Source: CAVPCY01 sp963702525 (GTDB taxonomy: Bacteria > Actinomycetota > Coriobacteriia > Anaerosomatales > PHET01). From it: a stretch of DNA of 64,000 nt. The notes beneath the pieces were generated by a model. That model worked only from the letters and a program-made list of their open reading frames with translations, was not told where the DNA came from and did not search any database. The translations under genes were made by a program, and so were the position numbers. Below are positions 21,699 through 32,482 of the stretch, one piece after another; within the stretch, counting starts at the first letter, position 1; each line of letters starts with the position of its first letter. Where the stretch lies: NCBI GenBank assembly GCA_963702525.1, contig CAVPCY010000021.1, forward strand, positions 136,287 to 200,286, written 5' to 3'.

Positions 21699-23378
21699 TC
21701 ACGTGCCCGACCCCAACGCCGCTGTGACCTGCTCGACCACCGCGTCGCAGCGCGCCACCGTGCCGTCCCGAAGCGCCACGGCCTCGGCCGCAACCGACTC
21801 CACGAAGCCGCGGTCCTCAAGCTGCCCTAGGTTGATGAGGACGTTGAGATAGGCGCCGATCGACGCGGTCCGCGCGCACGCGGCGGCGACCCCCGCATCG
21901 GAAAGCGACGGCTTGAAGCCGTGCTCGCCCACAGTCTCGGCAAGCTCGGCCACCTTGGCGGTGGCGCGCATCACCTCGAGCGGGACCATCGTGGCCTGGC
22001 GGTTGGCGGCCTCCATCGCGGCCAGGCGCGCCTGCTGCTCCTCGGGCGTCTTCTTGGGCAGCCGCATCGTAGCCATCACCGCATCGTAGGCGGCCGAGTC
22101 GCGGTCGACCGCTGCCAGGAGCTCGTCTTTGAGCGCCTGGCCCTCGGCGGCCACTCGGCGCATCTGGGCTTCCTGCTCCCCGTAGCCCTTCTTGCCCACG
22201 GTGAGGTTGCCCACCATCGCGGCCAGCGCGGCGCCCAGCGACCCGCACAGCGCGGCGACCGAGCCTCCGCCCGGGGTGGGCGAAGCGGTCGAGAGCACGT
22301 CGACGAACTCCCGCGCCGACATCGAGGCGAGCCGGGGCTCGTCCAGTACCGCGTACTCGACGACCTTCTTCTTCGGGTCGAAGGGGCCGAGCTGGTCCAG
22401 CCCCAGCGAGAGGACCGCCGCGTCGACCAGGTCGGCCTCGGGCTGTCCTGCCGAGACGCCCTGCTTCTCGAGGTAGTAGCGCCCGGCCATCAGCAGGGCC
22501 TGCTTCGGGATGAGCCCCACGAGCTCGCTGCCGGTCACGCGCACGCCCAGCTTCTCGGCCTCGGCGACGCACTCGTCGAAGGCGACGTGCACCGGCGTGA
22601 CCTTGTAGTTGGTGAGGTTGACCGAGACCTGCGCGAGGCCGTACTCGTCGATGTACCAGCCCGTCCCCTTGACGTGGGTGAGGCGCCCCGGCTCCATGAT
22701 CTTCTCGCCGCGATCGTCGAGGACGAAGTCGCCGGCGGCGTCCTTCTTGGGGTAGCCGCTCTCGCGGATGACCTGCGCGATCTGCGTCGCTAGCCGCTTG
22801 TCCTTGGTGTTGAGGTTGACGTTGTAGGCGATGAGGAACTCGCGCGCGCCTATCAGGGTCGTGCCTGCCGAGGCGTTGAAGGCCGCCGGGCCGAAGTCAG
22901 GCGCCCAGTCGGGGTCGGTCAGCTTCTGGGGCAACCCCTCGTACTCGCCCTTGCGCACCTCGGCGAGGTTGCGTCGCTCGGGGCGGGTAGCAGCCTCTTC
23001 GTAGAGGTAGATCGGGATGCCCAGCTCTCGGCCCACCCGCTCTCCCACCGAGCGGGCCAGCTCGACGCACTCGGCCATCGTCACTCCCTCGAGGGGGACG
23101 AACGGGCACACGTCGGTGGCGCCCATGCGCGGGTGCGCGCCTTTGTGCTGCCGCATGTCGATGACCTCGGACGCGCGCTCGATAGCGCGAAACGCGGCCT
23201 CGGCCACCGCCGCAGGCGGGCCAACGAAGGTGACCACGGTGCGGTTGGTGTCGGCCCCGGGATCGACGTCGAGCAGGCGGACGCCCTCCGTCGACTCGAT
23301 CACCTGCGTGATGGCGTCGATCTTCTGTAGGTCGCGACCTTCCGAGAAGTTCGGAACGCACTCAACGAGCTGGGCCAT
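21699..23378 (-). CDS. ftcD: Bifunctional glutamate formimidoyltransferase / formimidoyl-THF cyclodeaminase
   Basis: The 559-residue protein begins with a formiminotransferase (about residues 1-330: VECVPNFSEGRD, and the catalytic H82 in KGAHPRMGATD). A cyclodeaminase domain follows (about 350-555: STASPTPGGGSVAALCGSLG). The enzyme moves the formimino group from N-formimino-glutamate, a histidine breakdown product, to tetrahydrofolate and then releases ammonia to give methenyl-THF. Fusion of both halves in one chain is as in animals and some bacteria. The gene is intact. An N-formylglutamate amidohydrolase remnant at 37.2-37.9 kb belongs to a related route. Confidence 0.93.
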   Translation of the reverse strand: MAQLVECVPNFSEGRDLQKIDAITQVIESTEGVRLLDVDPGADTNRTVVTFVGPPAAVAEAAFRAIERASEVIDMRQHKGAHPRMGATDVCPFVPLEGVTMAECVELARSVGERVGRELGIPIYLYEEAATRPERRNLAEVRKGEYEGLPQKLTDPDWAPDFGPAAFNASAGTTLIGAREFLIAYNVNLNTKDKRLATQIAQVIRESGYPKKDAAGDFVLDDRGEKIMEPGRLTHVKGTGWYIDEYGLAQVSVNLTNYKVTPVHVAFDECVAEAEKLGVRVTGSELVGLIPKQALLMAGRYYLEKQGVSAGQPEADLVDAAVLSLGLDQLGPFDPKKKVVEYAVLDEPRLASMSAREFVDVLSTASPTPGGGSVAALCGSLGAALAAMVGNLTVGKKGYGEQEAQMRRVAAEGQALKDELLAAVDRDSAAYDAVMATMRLPKKTPEEQQARLAAMEAANRQATMVPLEVMRATAKVAELAETVGEHGFKPSLSDAGVAAACARTASIGAYLNVLINLGQLEDRGFVESVAAEAVALRDGTVARCDAVVEQVTAALGSGT

Positions 23379-23452
23379 GTACGGTCTTCCTCCCGTGATC
23401 GAGCACCACGCGGCACAAGTGGGGCCCCTAGACGTATTGTGCAGCTTATCCC

Positions 23453-23791
23453 TCAGACCGCACGCTTGGGCTCGTCAGCGTGCTTGGGCGCGACAGGTAT
23501 AGCGCGTATTCCCGTACTCGGCCGCCGCCATCGATAGTGACCGCCGAACAGTGGAGTGCCGAAAGGGATCACGAAGTATGCAAGCAGCGCGACGATGACC
23601 ACAACGACGCCAACGACCCTCAGCCCTCTGTGAGCCCGTGCCTCGGCTCGTGGCTCATCATCGGGTGTCTCGGGGTCTTGTGCCCAGAGCGCATCCGCGA
23701 CACACCACAACTCGCCCTCATCGGCCAGCAGAGGGAACTCATCTGGCAGGTAGTCGCTGGCCACGTCGAGGTTCAAGCCGTCGCCTTGCAT
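23453..23791 (-). CDS. Single-pass membrane protein, function unknown
   Basis: The 112-residue protein has an acidic N-terminal half (YLPDEFPLLADEGEL), one transmembrane helix (VVGVVVVIVALLAYFVI) and a basic C-terminal tail. GGGAG precedes the chosen ATG at 23,791; upstream in-frame sequence has no ribosome binding site. It is downstream of ychF beyond a terminator. No family is recognised. Confidence 0.55.
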   Translation of the reverse strand: MQGDGLNLDVASDYLPDEFPLLADEGELWCVADALWAQDPETPDDEPRAEARAHRGLRVVGVVVVIVALLAYFVIPFGTPLFGGHYRWRRPSTGIRAIPVAPKHADEPKRAV

Positions 23792-23931
23792 CGAACCGCT
23801 CCCTTCGCATGCTCGCTCCACGATGATACCCGCAGGCGGCGATACGGGACGGTCACGCGGGGGACACGCGATTGGTGCGGCCTCGGAGGGCGGCCCCGCG
23901 GCGAGTGGGTGTGACTTCGCCGGCACAAAGA

Positions 23932-23956
23932 GAAAGGGCCAGCCAACTGGCCAGCC
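23932..23956 (-). terminator. Rho-independent terminator of ychF
   Basis: On the minus strand, a GC hairpin (GGCCAG/CTGGCC, four-base loop, centred near 23,945) is followed by a T-rich tail (CTTTCTCTTTG). It lies about 80 bp past the ychF stop. Confidence 0.75.
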
Positions 23957-24035
23957 CGCCCCATCAGTCTTCTATCGGCAGCTTCGGTCGAGGACTTTAG
24001 CGATTTCTTGAACTTTCTTTCGACGACTTCTTTCG

Positions 24036-25076
24036 CTACACGTTGAAACGGATGTTCATGATGTCGCCGTCGGCGACGATGTAGTCCTTGCCCTCGATCT
24101 GGAAGAGCCCCGCCGCCTTCAGGGCCTGCTCGCTGCCGTGCTCGATGAACAGCTCGTAGGGCATGACCTCGGCGCGGATGAAGCCACGCTCGAGGTCCGA
24201 GTGGATCTTGCCGGCGGCCTTGCGGGCGTTCATCCCGCGCGTGATCGTCCACGCGCGCACCTCGTCCTCGCCCACCGTGAAGAAGCTGATGAGGTCCAGC
24301 AGCCCGTAGGCCGTCCGGATGAAGCGCGCGAGCGCCGACTCGGTCAGGCCCAGGTCCTGCAGGAAGGCCGCTTGGTCTGCGGCATCGAGCGCGGCGATCT
24401 CCGCCTCGACGCTCGCCGAGAGCGCCAGACCCGCGGCGCCGAGCTCGTCGACGCGCGCTGCCAGGTCGTCGGGAAGCGGGTCGGCGGCCCGGTCCTCGTC
24501 GCGGTTCACGACCACGAGCAGCGGGCGGTCGGTGAGCAGCTGGTAGCCCTTGAGGTTGTCGCGATCGAGCTCGTCGGCAGACAGCGTGCGCAGCGGCCTG
24601 CCGTCCTCGAGGACGGCCTGCATCCGCTCGAGGCGTTCGCGGTCGGCCGGCGGCGCGTTCTCCTTGCGCGCCCGCGCGAGCAGCCCCTCGACGATTCCGA
24701 GATCGGCCAGGACACACTCGTCCGAGAAGGCGGTCAGGTCCCGGAGGGGGTCGGCATCGCCCTCGACCGCCGGGTCCTCGAAGTCGCGCAGCACGAGCGC
24801 GAGCGCTTCTTGCTCGCGGATCGTCGCAAGCGATCGCGTCGACAGCCCGCTGCGTTGCGCCCCGTGCTCGCCGGGCACGTCACAGAAGGTCACCTCGGCG
24901 TAGATCGTCTTCTTCGGGTTGAACATGCCGGAGAGCCGATCGATGCGCTCGTCGGGCACGCGCACGGTCCCGAGCCGCACTTCGCCGCCGTAGCCGACCG
25001 GCACGTTCAGGCCGGTCATCGTGTTGAACACCGTGGTCTTGCCCGAGCCGGCGAAGCCGACGAGTCCTATCTTCAA
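24036..25076 (-). CDS. ychF: Redox-regulated ATPase YchF (Obg-like)
   Basis: The P-loop GFAGSGKTT (residues about 8-16) is followed by the G2/G3 region (FCDVPGEHG) and the NRDE motif in place of the usual NKxD (VVVNRDED). A C-terminal TGS domain ends GDIMNIRFNV. The family binds ATP rather than GTP and associates with ribosomes. At 346 residues it has typical length. A TTG start at 25,076 is chosen because GAGG lies upstream and the protein then begins LKIGLVGFAGSG, as in the family. Confidence 0.9.
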   Translation of the reverse strand: MKIGLVGFAGSGKTTVFNTMTGLNVPVGYGGEVRLGTVRVPDERIDRLSGMFNPKKTIYAEVTFCDVPGEHGAQRSGLSTRSLATIREQEALALVLRDFEDPAVEGDADPLRDLTAFSDECVLADLGIVEGLLARARKENAPPADRERLERMQAVLEDGRPLRTLSADELDRDNLKGYQLLTDRPLLVVVNRDEDRAADPLPDDLAARVDELGAAGLALSASVEAEIAALDAADQAAFLQDLGLTESALARFIRTAYGLLDLISFFTVGEDEVRAWTITRGMNARKAAGKIHSDLERGFIRAEVMPYELFIEHGSEQALKAAGLFQIEGKDYIVADGDIMNIRFNV

Positions 25077-25257
25077 CTCAACCTCACATCTCTGCGCGGA
25101 GCTAGCGTTGCGATTCCGAGAAGTACCTGCATGCCGGCACTCCCTGCTCGCGTGACGAGTAGTAGGTGCCCGATTCGATCGAGCATGTGGCATGGGGTCT
25201 GGTCTTGTTCACCGCGATCTTGGCCCCAACACCAGTCTACCGTGAGGGTTCGGAGTC

Positions 25258-25918
25258 TCACGCCTCGAGTTCCTTCGCCCTCGCAGCGATGCGCTCCAGT
25301 CCCGCGCGCACCTCGTCGGTCACATACTGCGCCGCCCGCACCTCCCCCGAGTCCAGCCCGAGCAGCGCCACCTGCTCCGGCCCCTTCTCCGTGCACAGGA
25401 TCGTCGCCAAGTCGGCTTCGAGGCCAACAGCGGAGCCCCGTGCGGCGATACTGCGCTCGTAGAGCTTGCCCGCGATCTTGGCGCGCAGCGTCCGCACGCT
25501 CCATCGCTCGTGGACCGCAAAGGCCGCGTAGAAGTCGCGTTTCTGCAGCTCGGTGATAGTGAGGAGTTCAGTGAGGTGGCTCCAGCTCAATTTGGGCGAC
25601 AGTGTCGCGCATTTCTCAGAATCGGGTAGCCACCCAGCCAGGTGCATCATCCGTTCGATGTTGCGCCGGCTCCACCCTCGCCCGTAGCGCGCAGTCAGCC
25701 GCTCGCCGAGTCGCTTCACCGCCCGCTGGCCGTACTCCGCTCGCTCCCCGCCGAGAACCTCCTCGCGAACCCGTTTGCCGACACTCCAGTACAGCATCAC
25801 AAGTTCGCTGTTGACCGAAGTGGCCGCCCGCCGACGTGCACCGTCGATGAGACCCGCTACGTCGCCGAAGAGCGCGGCGTCCGACCGAGGTGGTCGTAGT
25901 CAGATCGTCGTCCGTCAC
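25258..25918 (-). CDS. DUF1016 (YhcG) protein lacking its nuclease core
   Basis: A DUF1016 N-terminal DNA-binding domain (VNSELVMLYWSVGKRVREEV, then YGRGWSRRNIERM) is present. The sequence then jumps in frame from GLEADLAT directly to ILCTEKGPEQVALLG. In the second copy at 29,280-30,397 about 128 residues lie between these points and hold the PD-(D/E)XK site. The C-terminal part is about 95% identical in DNA to that copy. The protein can therefore probably bind but not cut, or it is dead. Its GTG start follows GGGAGGCGAC. One frameshift near 25,875 separates the first dozen codons. Confidence 0.75.
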
Positions 25919-26045
25919 GTCGCCTCCCGCGTCCCAGCGCACGCCGACTCCGCACGTGCCCCACGACGCTAGAGCGCCACCCCCACCGGAACCTGACCCG
26001 AATCCAACCGGCCGGGCAGTGCGCGGTGCATCGCCCCGCCGGCTC

Positions 26046-27877
<1,832 letters not shown>

Positions 27878-27881
<4 letters not shown>

Positions 27882-28391
27882 TTGGGCTCCCGGGAGACTA
27901 GCGCCTTGATCTCGTCGTCTACCTGGTCGCCGAGGATGGACTCTTGAGCCGCGAAGTTGACTTCCATGTTGACCCGCGCGAGATCGATCAGGTCCTCGTC
28001 AATCGAGTAGTCTCTCTCGTCGCGCAGCCAAGCCAGGACCGAGGCGAGGTGCCAGAGTGATGACGAGCCCTCGTGCACGGGAGCGGGGCCGACTGACTTG
28101 GAGCTGGAGAGAAGCTTGTAGATGTTCTGCCGCGTCTTGCCAACGATGTTCGCAACCTCGCTGATTTCGACGAAGTCAGGTGTGGCCTCAACCAAGAGCG
28201 CATCGGGCAAGACCGACCTCACATCACGAAGGGCGCTCAGGACTGCGCGCTCGGCGGTTTCCGCTTCACGGGTGAACATCAGAGCAAGCCGGCCGGGGAT
28301 GCCGACACCGATGGTCGCATCGTCGCACCCTGCCTCGGCGAGGCGCTCGACGATCGAGTCGATGCTCTCAGGGTGGGGATCCGAAGATCAG
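27878..28391 (-). CDS. HTH DNA-binding protein of unknown role
   Basis: An N-terminal region (ESIDSIVERLAEAGCDDATI, then GVGIPGRLALMFTREAETAE) leads into a helix-turn-helix (ISEVANIVGKTRQNIYKLL). A Trp-containing region (APVHEGSSSLWHLASVL) and a helical tail follow. A frameshift near 28,362 separates the first residues (ALIFGSPP) from the rest. The true start is unclear: no ATG, GTG or TTG is suitably placed, and a CTG at 28,391 or a start inside the upstream gene is possible. The gene lies between tacT and recQ and overlaps recQ by four bases. Confidence 0.65.
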
Positions 28392-28393
28392 CG

Positions 28394-28897
28394 CTAGATG
28401 CTCTTGCGGATGTCCTTCATCAGCATCATCAGATGTAGGGGGTCCGTCGGAGAAGGTTCGAAGCCGTACCGAGTGTAGAAAGCCCGTGCGCGATCATCGA
28501 GGGCATGCACCAAGACGACCCTCGCCCCAATCGTGTGGGCGGCATAGGCAGCCTTGGCAAGCGCTTCGAGCAGGAGTGCCTCGCCGAGCCGCCCTCCCTG
28601 CTCGGCACTGTCGACCGCCAACCTGCCGATGAGGACGGCGGGGATCGGCTGCTTGCCTTGGCCCTTGACCGCCCGCGCGGTCGCCTCGGCCGGCTCGACG
28701 CTAGCGGCGGCCAAGCTGAAGAACCCGATCACGCGACTGCCGCGGCAGACGACATAGGTGCGCGACTTCTCCGCGGACTGGTCTGATGCCGCTCGGCGCT
28801 TGAGGTAGTCATTCAGTGAAGGGGCTCCGCAGTCGAACTCGTCCAGTTGATGCTCGGACGACAGCGCCTCCGGTCCGAAGATCGGGTCACCTGCCAC
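28394..28897 (-). CDS. tacT: GNAT acetyltransferase toxin, TacT type
   Basis: The 167-residue GNAT enzyme starts with FGPEALSSEHQLDEFDCGAP, typical of TacT/AtaT-like toxins. It carries the acetyl-CoA loop region RLAVDSAEQGGRLGEALLL and the closing motif FYTRYGFEPSPTDP. TacT toxins acetylate the amino group of charged tRNAs and stop translation. The start overlaps the end of the DUF1778 antitoxin gene by 11 bp, the standard order for this type II system. Confidence 0.88.
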   Translation of the reverse strand: MAGDPIFGPEALSSEHQLDEFDCGAPSLNDYLKRRAASDQSAEKSRTYVVCRGSRVIGFFSLAAASVEPAEATARAVKGQGKQPIPAVLIGRLAVDSAEQGGRLGEALLLEALAKAAYAAHTIGARVVLVHALDDRARAFYTRYGFEPSPTDPLHLMMLMKDIRKSI

Positions 28898-29186
28898 TGA
28901 ACGGGCTCTCCTTCGCCGCGGCGGCCTTCAGCTCCGCGATCTCGCGCGCCGGACGGTCGAGCGCATCGGTGAAGGCGGCCCACATGTCGGGCGCGAGAGT
29001 GAAGCGCGTCTGATCGGCAAGAACGGTCTCCGCGGAACGAACGGCAGCCTGGACCACGAACTGACTCATGCTCATCCGCGAAAGCTCGGCCGCGCGTTCG
29101 ACAAGGGCCTTTTCCTCTGTCGAAGTGCGGATGCTGAACCGATCCTGCTTGGCGCTCGGGCGCATGGCGGCGACGTGCGTGCTCAT
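28887..29186 (-). CDS. tacA: DUF1778 (TacA-type) antitoxin
   Basis: The 99-residue protein has a ribbon-helix-helix N-terminus (RFSIRTSTEEKALVERAAEL, then SRMSMSQFVVQAAVRSAETV). Its C-terminal helix (PDMWAAFTDALDRPAREIAE) typically wraps the TacT toxin. It should repress its own promoter through the GTAC-containing site just upstream. GAGGAG lies before the ATG. Confidence 0.88.
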   Translation of the reverse strand: MSTHVAAMRPSAKQDRFSIRTSTEEKALVERAAELSRMSMSQFVVQAAVRSAETVLADQTRFTLAPDMWAAFTDALDRPAREIAELKAAAAKESPFSGR

Positions 29187-29202
29187 CGTTCCTCCTCATT
29201 GA

Positions 29203-29222
29203 TGTGTACACATTGTACGCCC
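29203..29222 (-). promoter_or_regulatory. Candidate operator of the tacA-tacT operon
   Basis: A short palindromic stretch holds GTGTACAC (29,204-29,211) and a second GTAC (29,215-29,218), giving GTAC-acatt-GTAC. It lies 20-35 bp before the antitoxin start, where ribbon-helix-helix antitoxins usually bind. Confidence 0.5.
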
Positions 29223-29279
29223 ACGCAACGCGAGATGTCCACCCAGTGTGCACACAGACCATCGCTCGCGCGAAAGGTG

Positions 29280-30397
29280 CTAGCTGCCGGCTTGCTGCCG
29301 CTGGAAGACCGGCCACTGCTCGGCAATCTTGCGTACGCCGTCCACCGGGCCTCGAGGCCCCCGCTCACGCGTCGCAGCGCCCTCGCCCTCGCGGCGATGC
29401 GCTCCAGCCCGGCGCGCACCTCGTCGGTCACGTACTGCGCCGCCCGCACCTCCCCGGAGTCCAGCCCCAGCAGCGCCACCTGCTCCGGCCCCTTCTCCGT
29501 GCACAGGATCAGCCCGATCGGCGCCGAGTCACCCGGATGGCGCTGGTGCGCGTCGAGCCAGCGCAGGTACAGCATCATCTGCCCGTAGTCGCCGGGCGCG
29601 AGCGGGCGCGTCTTGAGTTCGAGCGCGACGTAGCAGCGCATGGTGATGTGGTAGAGCAGCAGATCGAGCTGGTAGTCACTGCCCGTCGACGGTCATCCGC
29701 TTCTGCCGCTCCACGAACGCGAAGCCGACGCCGAGCTCGAGCAGGAAGCGCTGCATCTCGTCGAGGATCGCACGCTCGAGGTCGGCCTCGCTGTGCTCCG
29801 GTGGCAAGCCGAGGAAGTCGAGCACGTAGGGGTCGCGGAAGGCGAGGGACGGCTCGAGGGTGCCTGTGGCCGCGAGCGCCGCGAGATCAGCCTCGAGCCC
29901 GTCGGCCGAGCCTCGCGCAGCAAGGGTCCGCTCGTAGAGCTTGCCGGCGATCTTGGCGCGCAGAGTGCGCACGCTCCAGCGCTCGTGTGCCGCGAAGGCG
30001 GCGTAGAAGTCGCGTTTCCGCTGCTCAGAGATAGTCGAGAAGCTCACTGATGTTGGCTCCAGGTCAATTTGCGCCGACCAGTGGTCGACGCATATTCTCG
30101 AGATCGGGTAGCCACTCCGCGAAACGGATCATTCTCTCGATGTTCTGCCGACTCCAGCCCCGCCCATACCGCTCGGTCAGCTGCTCCGCGAGCCGCTTCA
30201 CGACCTGCTGCCCGTACTCCGCCCGCTCCCCGCCGAGAACCTCCTCGCGAACCCGCTTGCCGACGCTCCAGTACAGCATCACGAGCTCGCTGTTGACTGC
30301 GGCCGCAGCGCGGCTGCGCGCGCCATCGATCAGGCCGGCGACGTCGCTCGAACAGCGTGGCATCAGCCGGGGTCGCCGCTGCCAACCCGTCATCCAT
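29280..30397 (-). CDS. DUF1016 (YhcG) family PD-(D/E)XK nuclease, full-length copy (frameshifted)
   Basis: The N-terminal DUF1016 domain (VNSELVMLYWSVGKRVREEV) is followed by the linker (ATGTLEPSLAFRDPYVLDFL) and the nuclease core. The core has DYQLDLLLYH and ALELKTRPLAPGDYGQM, with the catalytic Asp and E-x-K. The closing segment ILCTEKGPEQVALLGLD follows. YhcG-type proteins are DNA nucleases of unclear biological role that often sit beside restriction or toxin genes. Frame changes near 30,365, 30,055, 30,035, 29,685 and 29,370 interrupt it. The start MDDGLAAATPADATLF at 30,397 has GGGGAGG upstream. The 3' end is uncertain; an alternative frame ends at 29,183. Confidence 0.75.
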
Positions 30398-30607
30398 CCC
30401 ATCGCCTCCCCGGTGTCGCAGCGCGCACCGATTCGTGTGTGCCGGCAACACTAGTGAGGCGGTCCAACCGAACGCTTCCCAGATCCCTACCGAGCCGCCA
30501 TCAAGACCGGTCGGCAGTTCGCAGCTAGAGATCCCCCTGGTCCGCGCGGACACCCGGGCAATTCCTGCCTGTACCGAAGAGCGGGGACCCGAAGGGCAAG
30601 CAGCCCC

Positions 30608-31189
30608 TCAGAACGCGTAGGTCAGGCGCTTGTTCGCCTCCGAGATCATCTTGTTCGCGAACAGCAGGTCGATGATCCGGTTGATGTCGCCCTGCGGCAG
30701 CTTGTTCTGGAACATCGCCGAGATGTGCTTCGTGAGCGTTAGCCGGGTACGCGGCCGCGCGTTCTTCACCGTCTTTCCCAGCAACTCGACCACTCGCGTG
30801 TAGTTCGGCTCGGTCTTCGACGCGCTCTTCGCACCCAGCTCGAGCAGGCTGTTGATGCGCGCGCACTTCAGGCCGCTCTTGTTCAGGTGTCGCAGCAGCG
30901 GGTCGAACCCCTTGTCCTTGGAGAGCACGGTGCAGTGGACGTTGCGACTTCGCTCGAGCATGCGCCCGAGTTCGCACGCGATGTAGAAGTCGAGCGCGTT
31001 GTTGCCGTTGCCATCGACGCGACGCCAATCGAGGCGGCTTCCCAGCTTCTGCGCCTTGGCCACCAGATCGATCGACACGTTCTTCTGATTCACACCGACG
31101 AAGACGATGACGTCGTATCCCTCGCCGAGAAGCCCGAAGTCGAGTTGCTGAACGTTCTCGTAGTCGACGAGCAGTAGCTTGTTGGCCAC
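30608..31189 (-). CDS. PIN-like (PIN7/NYN-type) RNase domain protein
   Basis: The 193-residue protein opens with NKLLLVDYENVQ (first acidic site) and has FVGVNQKNVSIDLVAKAQKL, GNGNNALDFYIACELGRML and VLSKDKGFDPLLRHL. These are the acidic clusters of PIN-like nucleases. A helical C-terminal region (LTKHISAMFQNKLPQGDINR) may bind nucleic acid. RNA cleavage is the family expectation. The GTG at 31,189 follows AGGAGAAT. The gene lies in the defence island, separate from its neighbours by more than 200 bp on both sides. Confidence 0.8.
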   Translation of the reverse strand: MANKLLLVDYENVQQLDFGLLGEGYDVIVFVGVNQKNVSIDLVAKAQKLGSRLDWRRVDGNGNNALDFYIACELGRMLERSRNVHCTVLSKDKGFDPLLRHLNKSGLKCARINSLLELGAKSASKTEPNYTRVVELLGKTVKNARPRTRLTLTKHISAMFQNKLPQGDINRIIDLLFANKMISEANKRLTYAF

Positions 31190-31444
31190 GTTCGATTCTC
31201 CTGTTCTTGGATTCCTCACCTGGCGCGCTCATGGGCGAACGTCAGCCCACGCCGGGTCCTACGTCAAACATCGGCTTCATCGGAACCCGCCTCAAGCCGC
31301 GGTACCTCGGTTGCCGGCCGAGGACTGTCCGCTCATGGCCGTCGGGTGTGGGACCCGAAGGGCAGGAACAAGTGCATCTCTCCCAGTTCTCAACTCCGGC
31401 GCCCAGGCCCGCCGATACCATCAGTGCGGCGGGAGGAGCAGCCA

Positions 31445-32432
31445 ATGGCAGTAGTCATCGGGACAGCGGGCGGGAGTGCGAGGCGATACGGATGGGCGGG
31501 ACGGCTGGCGCTGCCAATAGTCGCTGTGCTGATGAATGTGGTCCTCATAGCCCTCGCTGGATGGACTGTAGGCCAGTCTGGCTGGATTCGCGTTGTCGGA
31601 TTGCTGACTATCGTTGCTGAAGTCGCCTTCTTCTCGTGGAGGGACCGCTCCTGGTACGCTGAGATGCTCGACGACCTCCTCGGCAGTAGCGCATGGATGC
31701 AGGGTGCCGAAGGCGAACGCCGAGTGGGAGTCCATCTGAACAGCCTGACGGATGAGTACGTCGTCTTTCACGACTTCCAGACGAGGGACTCCTCCAGCGA
31801 GCTGGTCCCGTGGAACGTCGACCATATTGTGGTAGGTCCGACGGGCGTATTCGTGGTCGAGACAAAGATGTACACCGCGCACGAGTACATCCGGCCGCCA
31901 CAGACGCGACCACCGCAAGGAATGTCAAGCAGGTCAGGCGCAACGCAGTTGAACTGAAGAGGCGACTGGAGAAGTGGTCAAGCGGTGCGCTCTCCGGCCT
32001 ATTCGTTGAAGCGGTCCTGGTGTACGCGCAAGACAACGCATTCGTCGAGAGACTGAACGAGGGAGCCACTCAGGTTCTGCCACTGCAGTACCTGCTGAAG
32101 AACATCATTGGACGGCGCAAGGGTGATTTGAGCCAGAGCAGGCGTACCGGGTAGCGCGCTCGCTCACGACTATGCTGAGCGATGCCCGACAGCGAGAGTT
32201 CTCCTCGCAGATACACAGACTAGACGAGCTCTACGCGAAGTGCCGAGCAGCCAAAGGGGACGCGAGCGGGCAAGTCGCCCTCGGTTGCCTTGTCGACGGA
32301 TTGTCCAAAGTGCGGTGCGCCGCTAGTGCGACCTAGTCGCCAAGCATGGTCGATTCAGGGGCAGGCCGTTCTTGGGGTGCAGCAGGTGGCGCCTTCAGCG
32401 GCTGCGACTACAAGCTGAACCTAGAGGAGTAG
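31445..32432 (+). CDS. Membrane NERD-nuclease protein with C-terminal topoisomerase-type zinc finger (frameshifted)
   Basis: Two transmembrane helices (LALPIVAVLMNVVLIALAGW and VVGLLTIVAEVAFF) precede a NERD domain (GAEGERRVGVHLNSL, VPWNVDHIVVGPTGVFVVET). After frame changes near 31,905 and 32,150 the frame continues as VARSLTTMLSDARQREF. A four-cysteine zinc ribbon follows: CPKCGAPLV, KHGRFRGRPFLGCSR and GAFSGCDYKLNLEE, ending at 32,432. NERD domains are PD-(D/E)XK-related nucleases, and pairing with a topoisomerase-type zinc ribbon is known for the family. GGGAGGAGC precedes the ATG. The zinc ribbon is only visible when frameshifts near 32,250, 32,335 and 32,385 are bridged. Confidence 0.65.
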
Positions 32433-32482
32433 CCGCCAGTAGTCGAGCGTCGCCCCACCGGTCGGGCGGAGAACCCGAAGGG

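Noticed and set aside
23773..24717. Minus-strand 314-codon reading overlapping ychF
   Set aside because: It is a shadow frame of ychF with Arg-rich composition.
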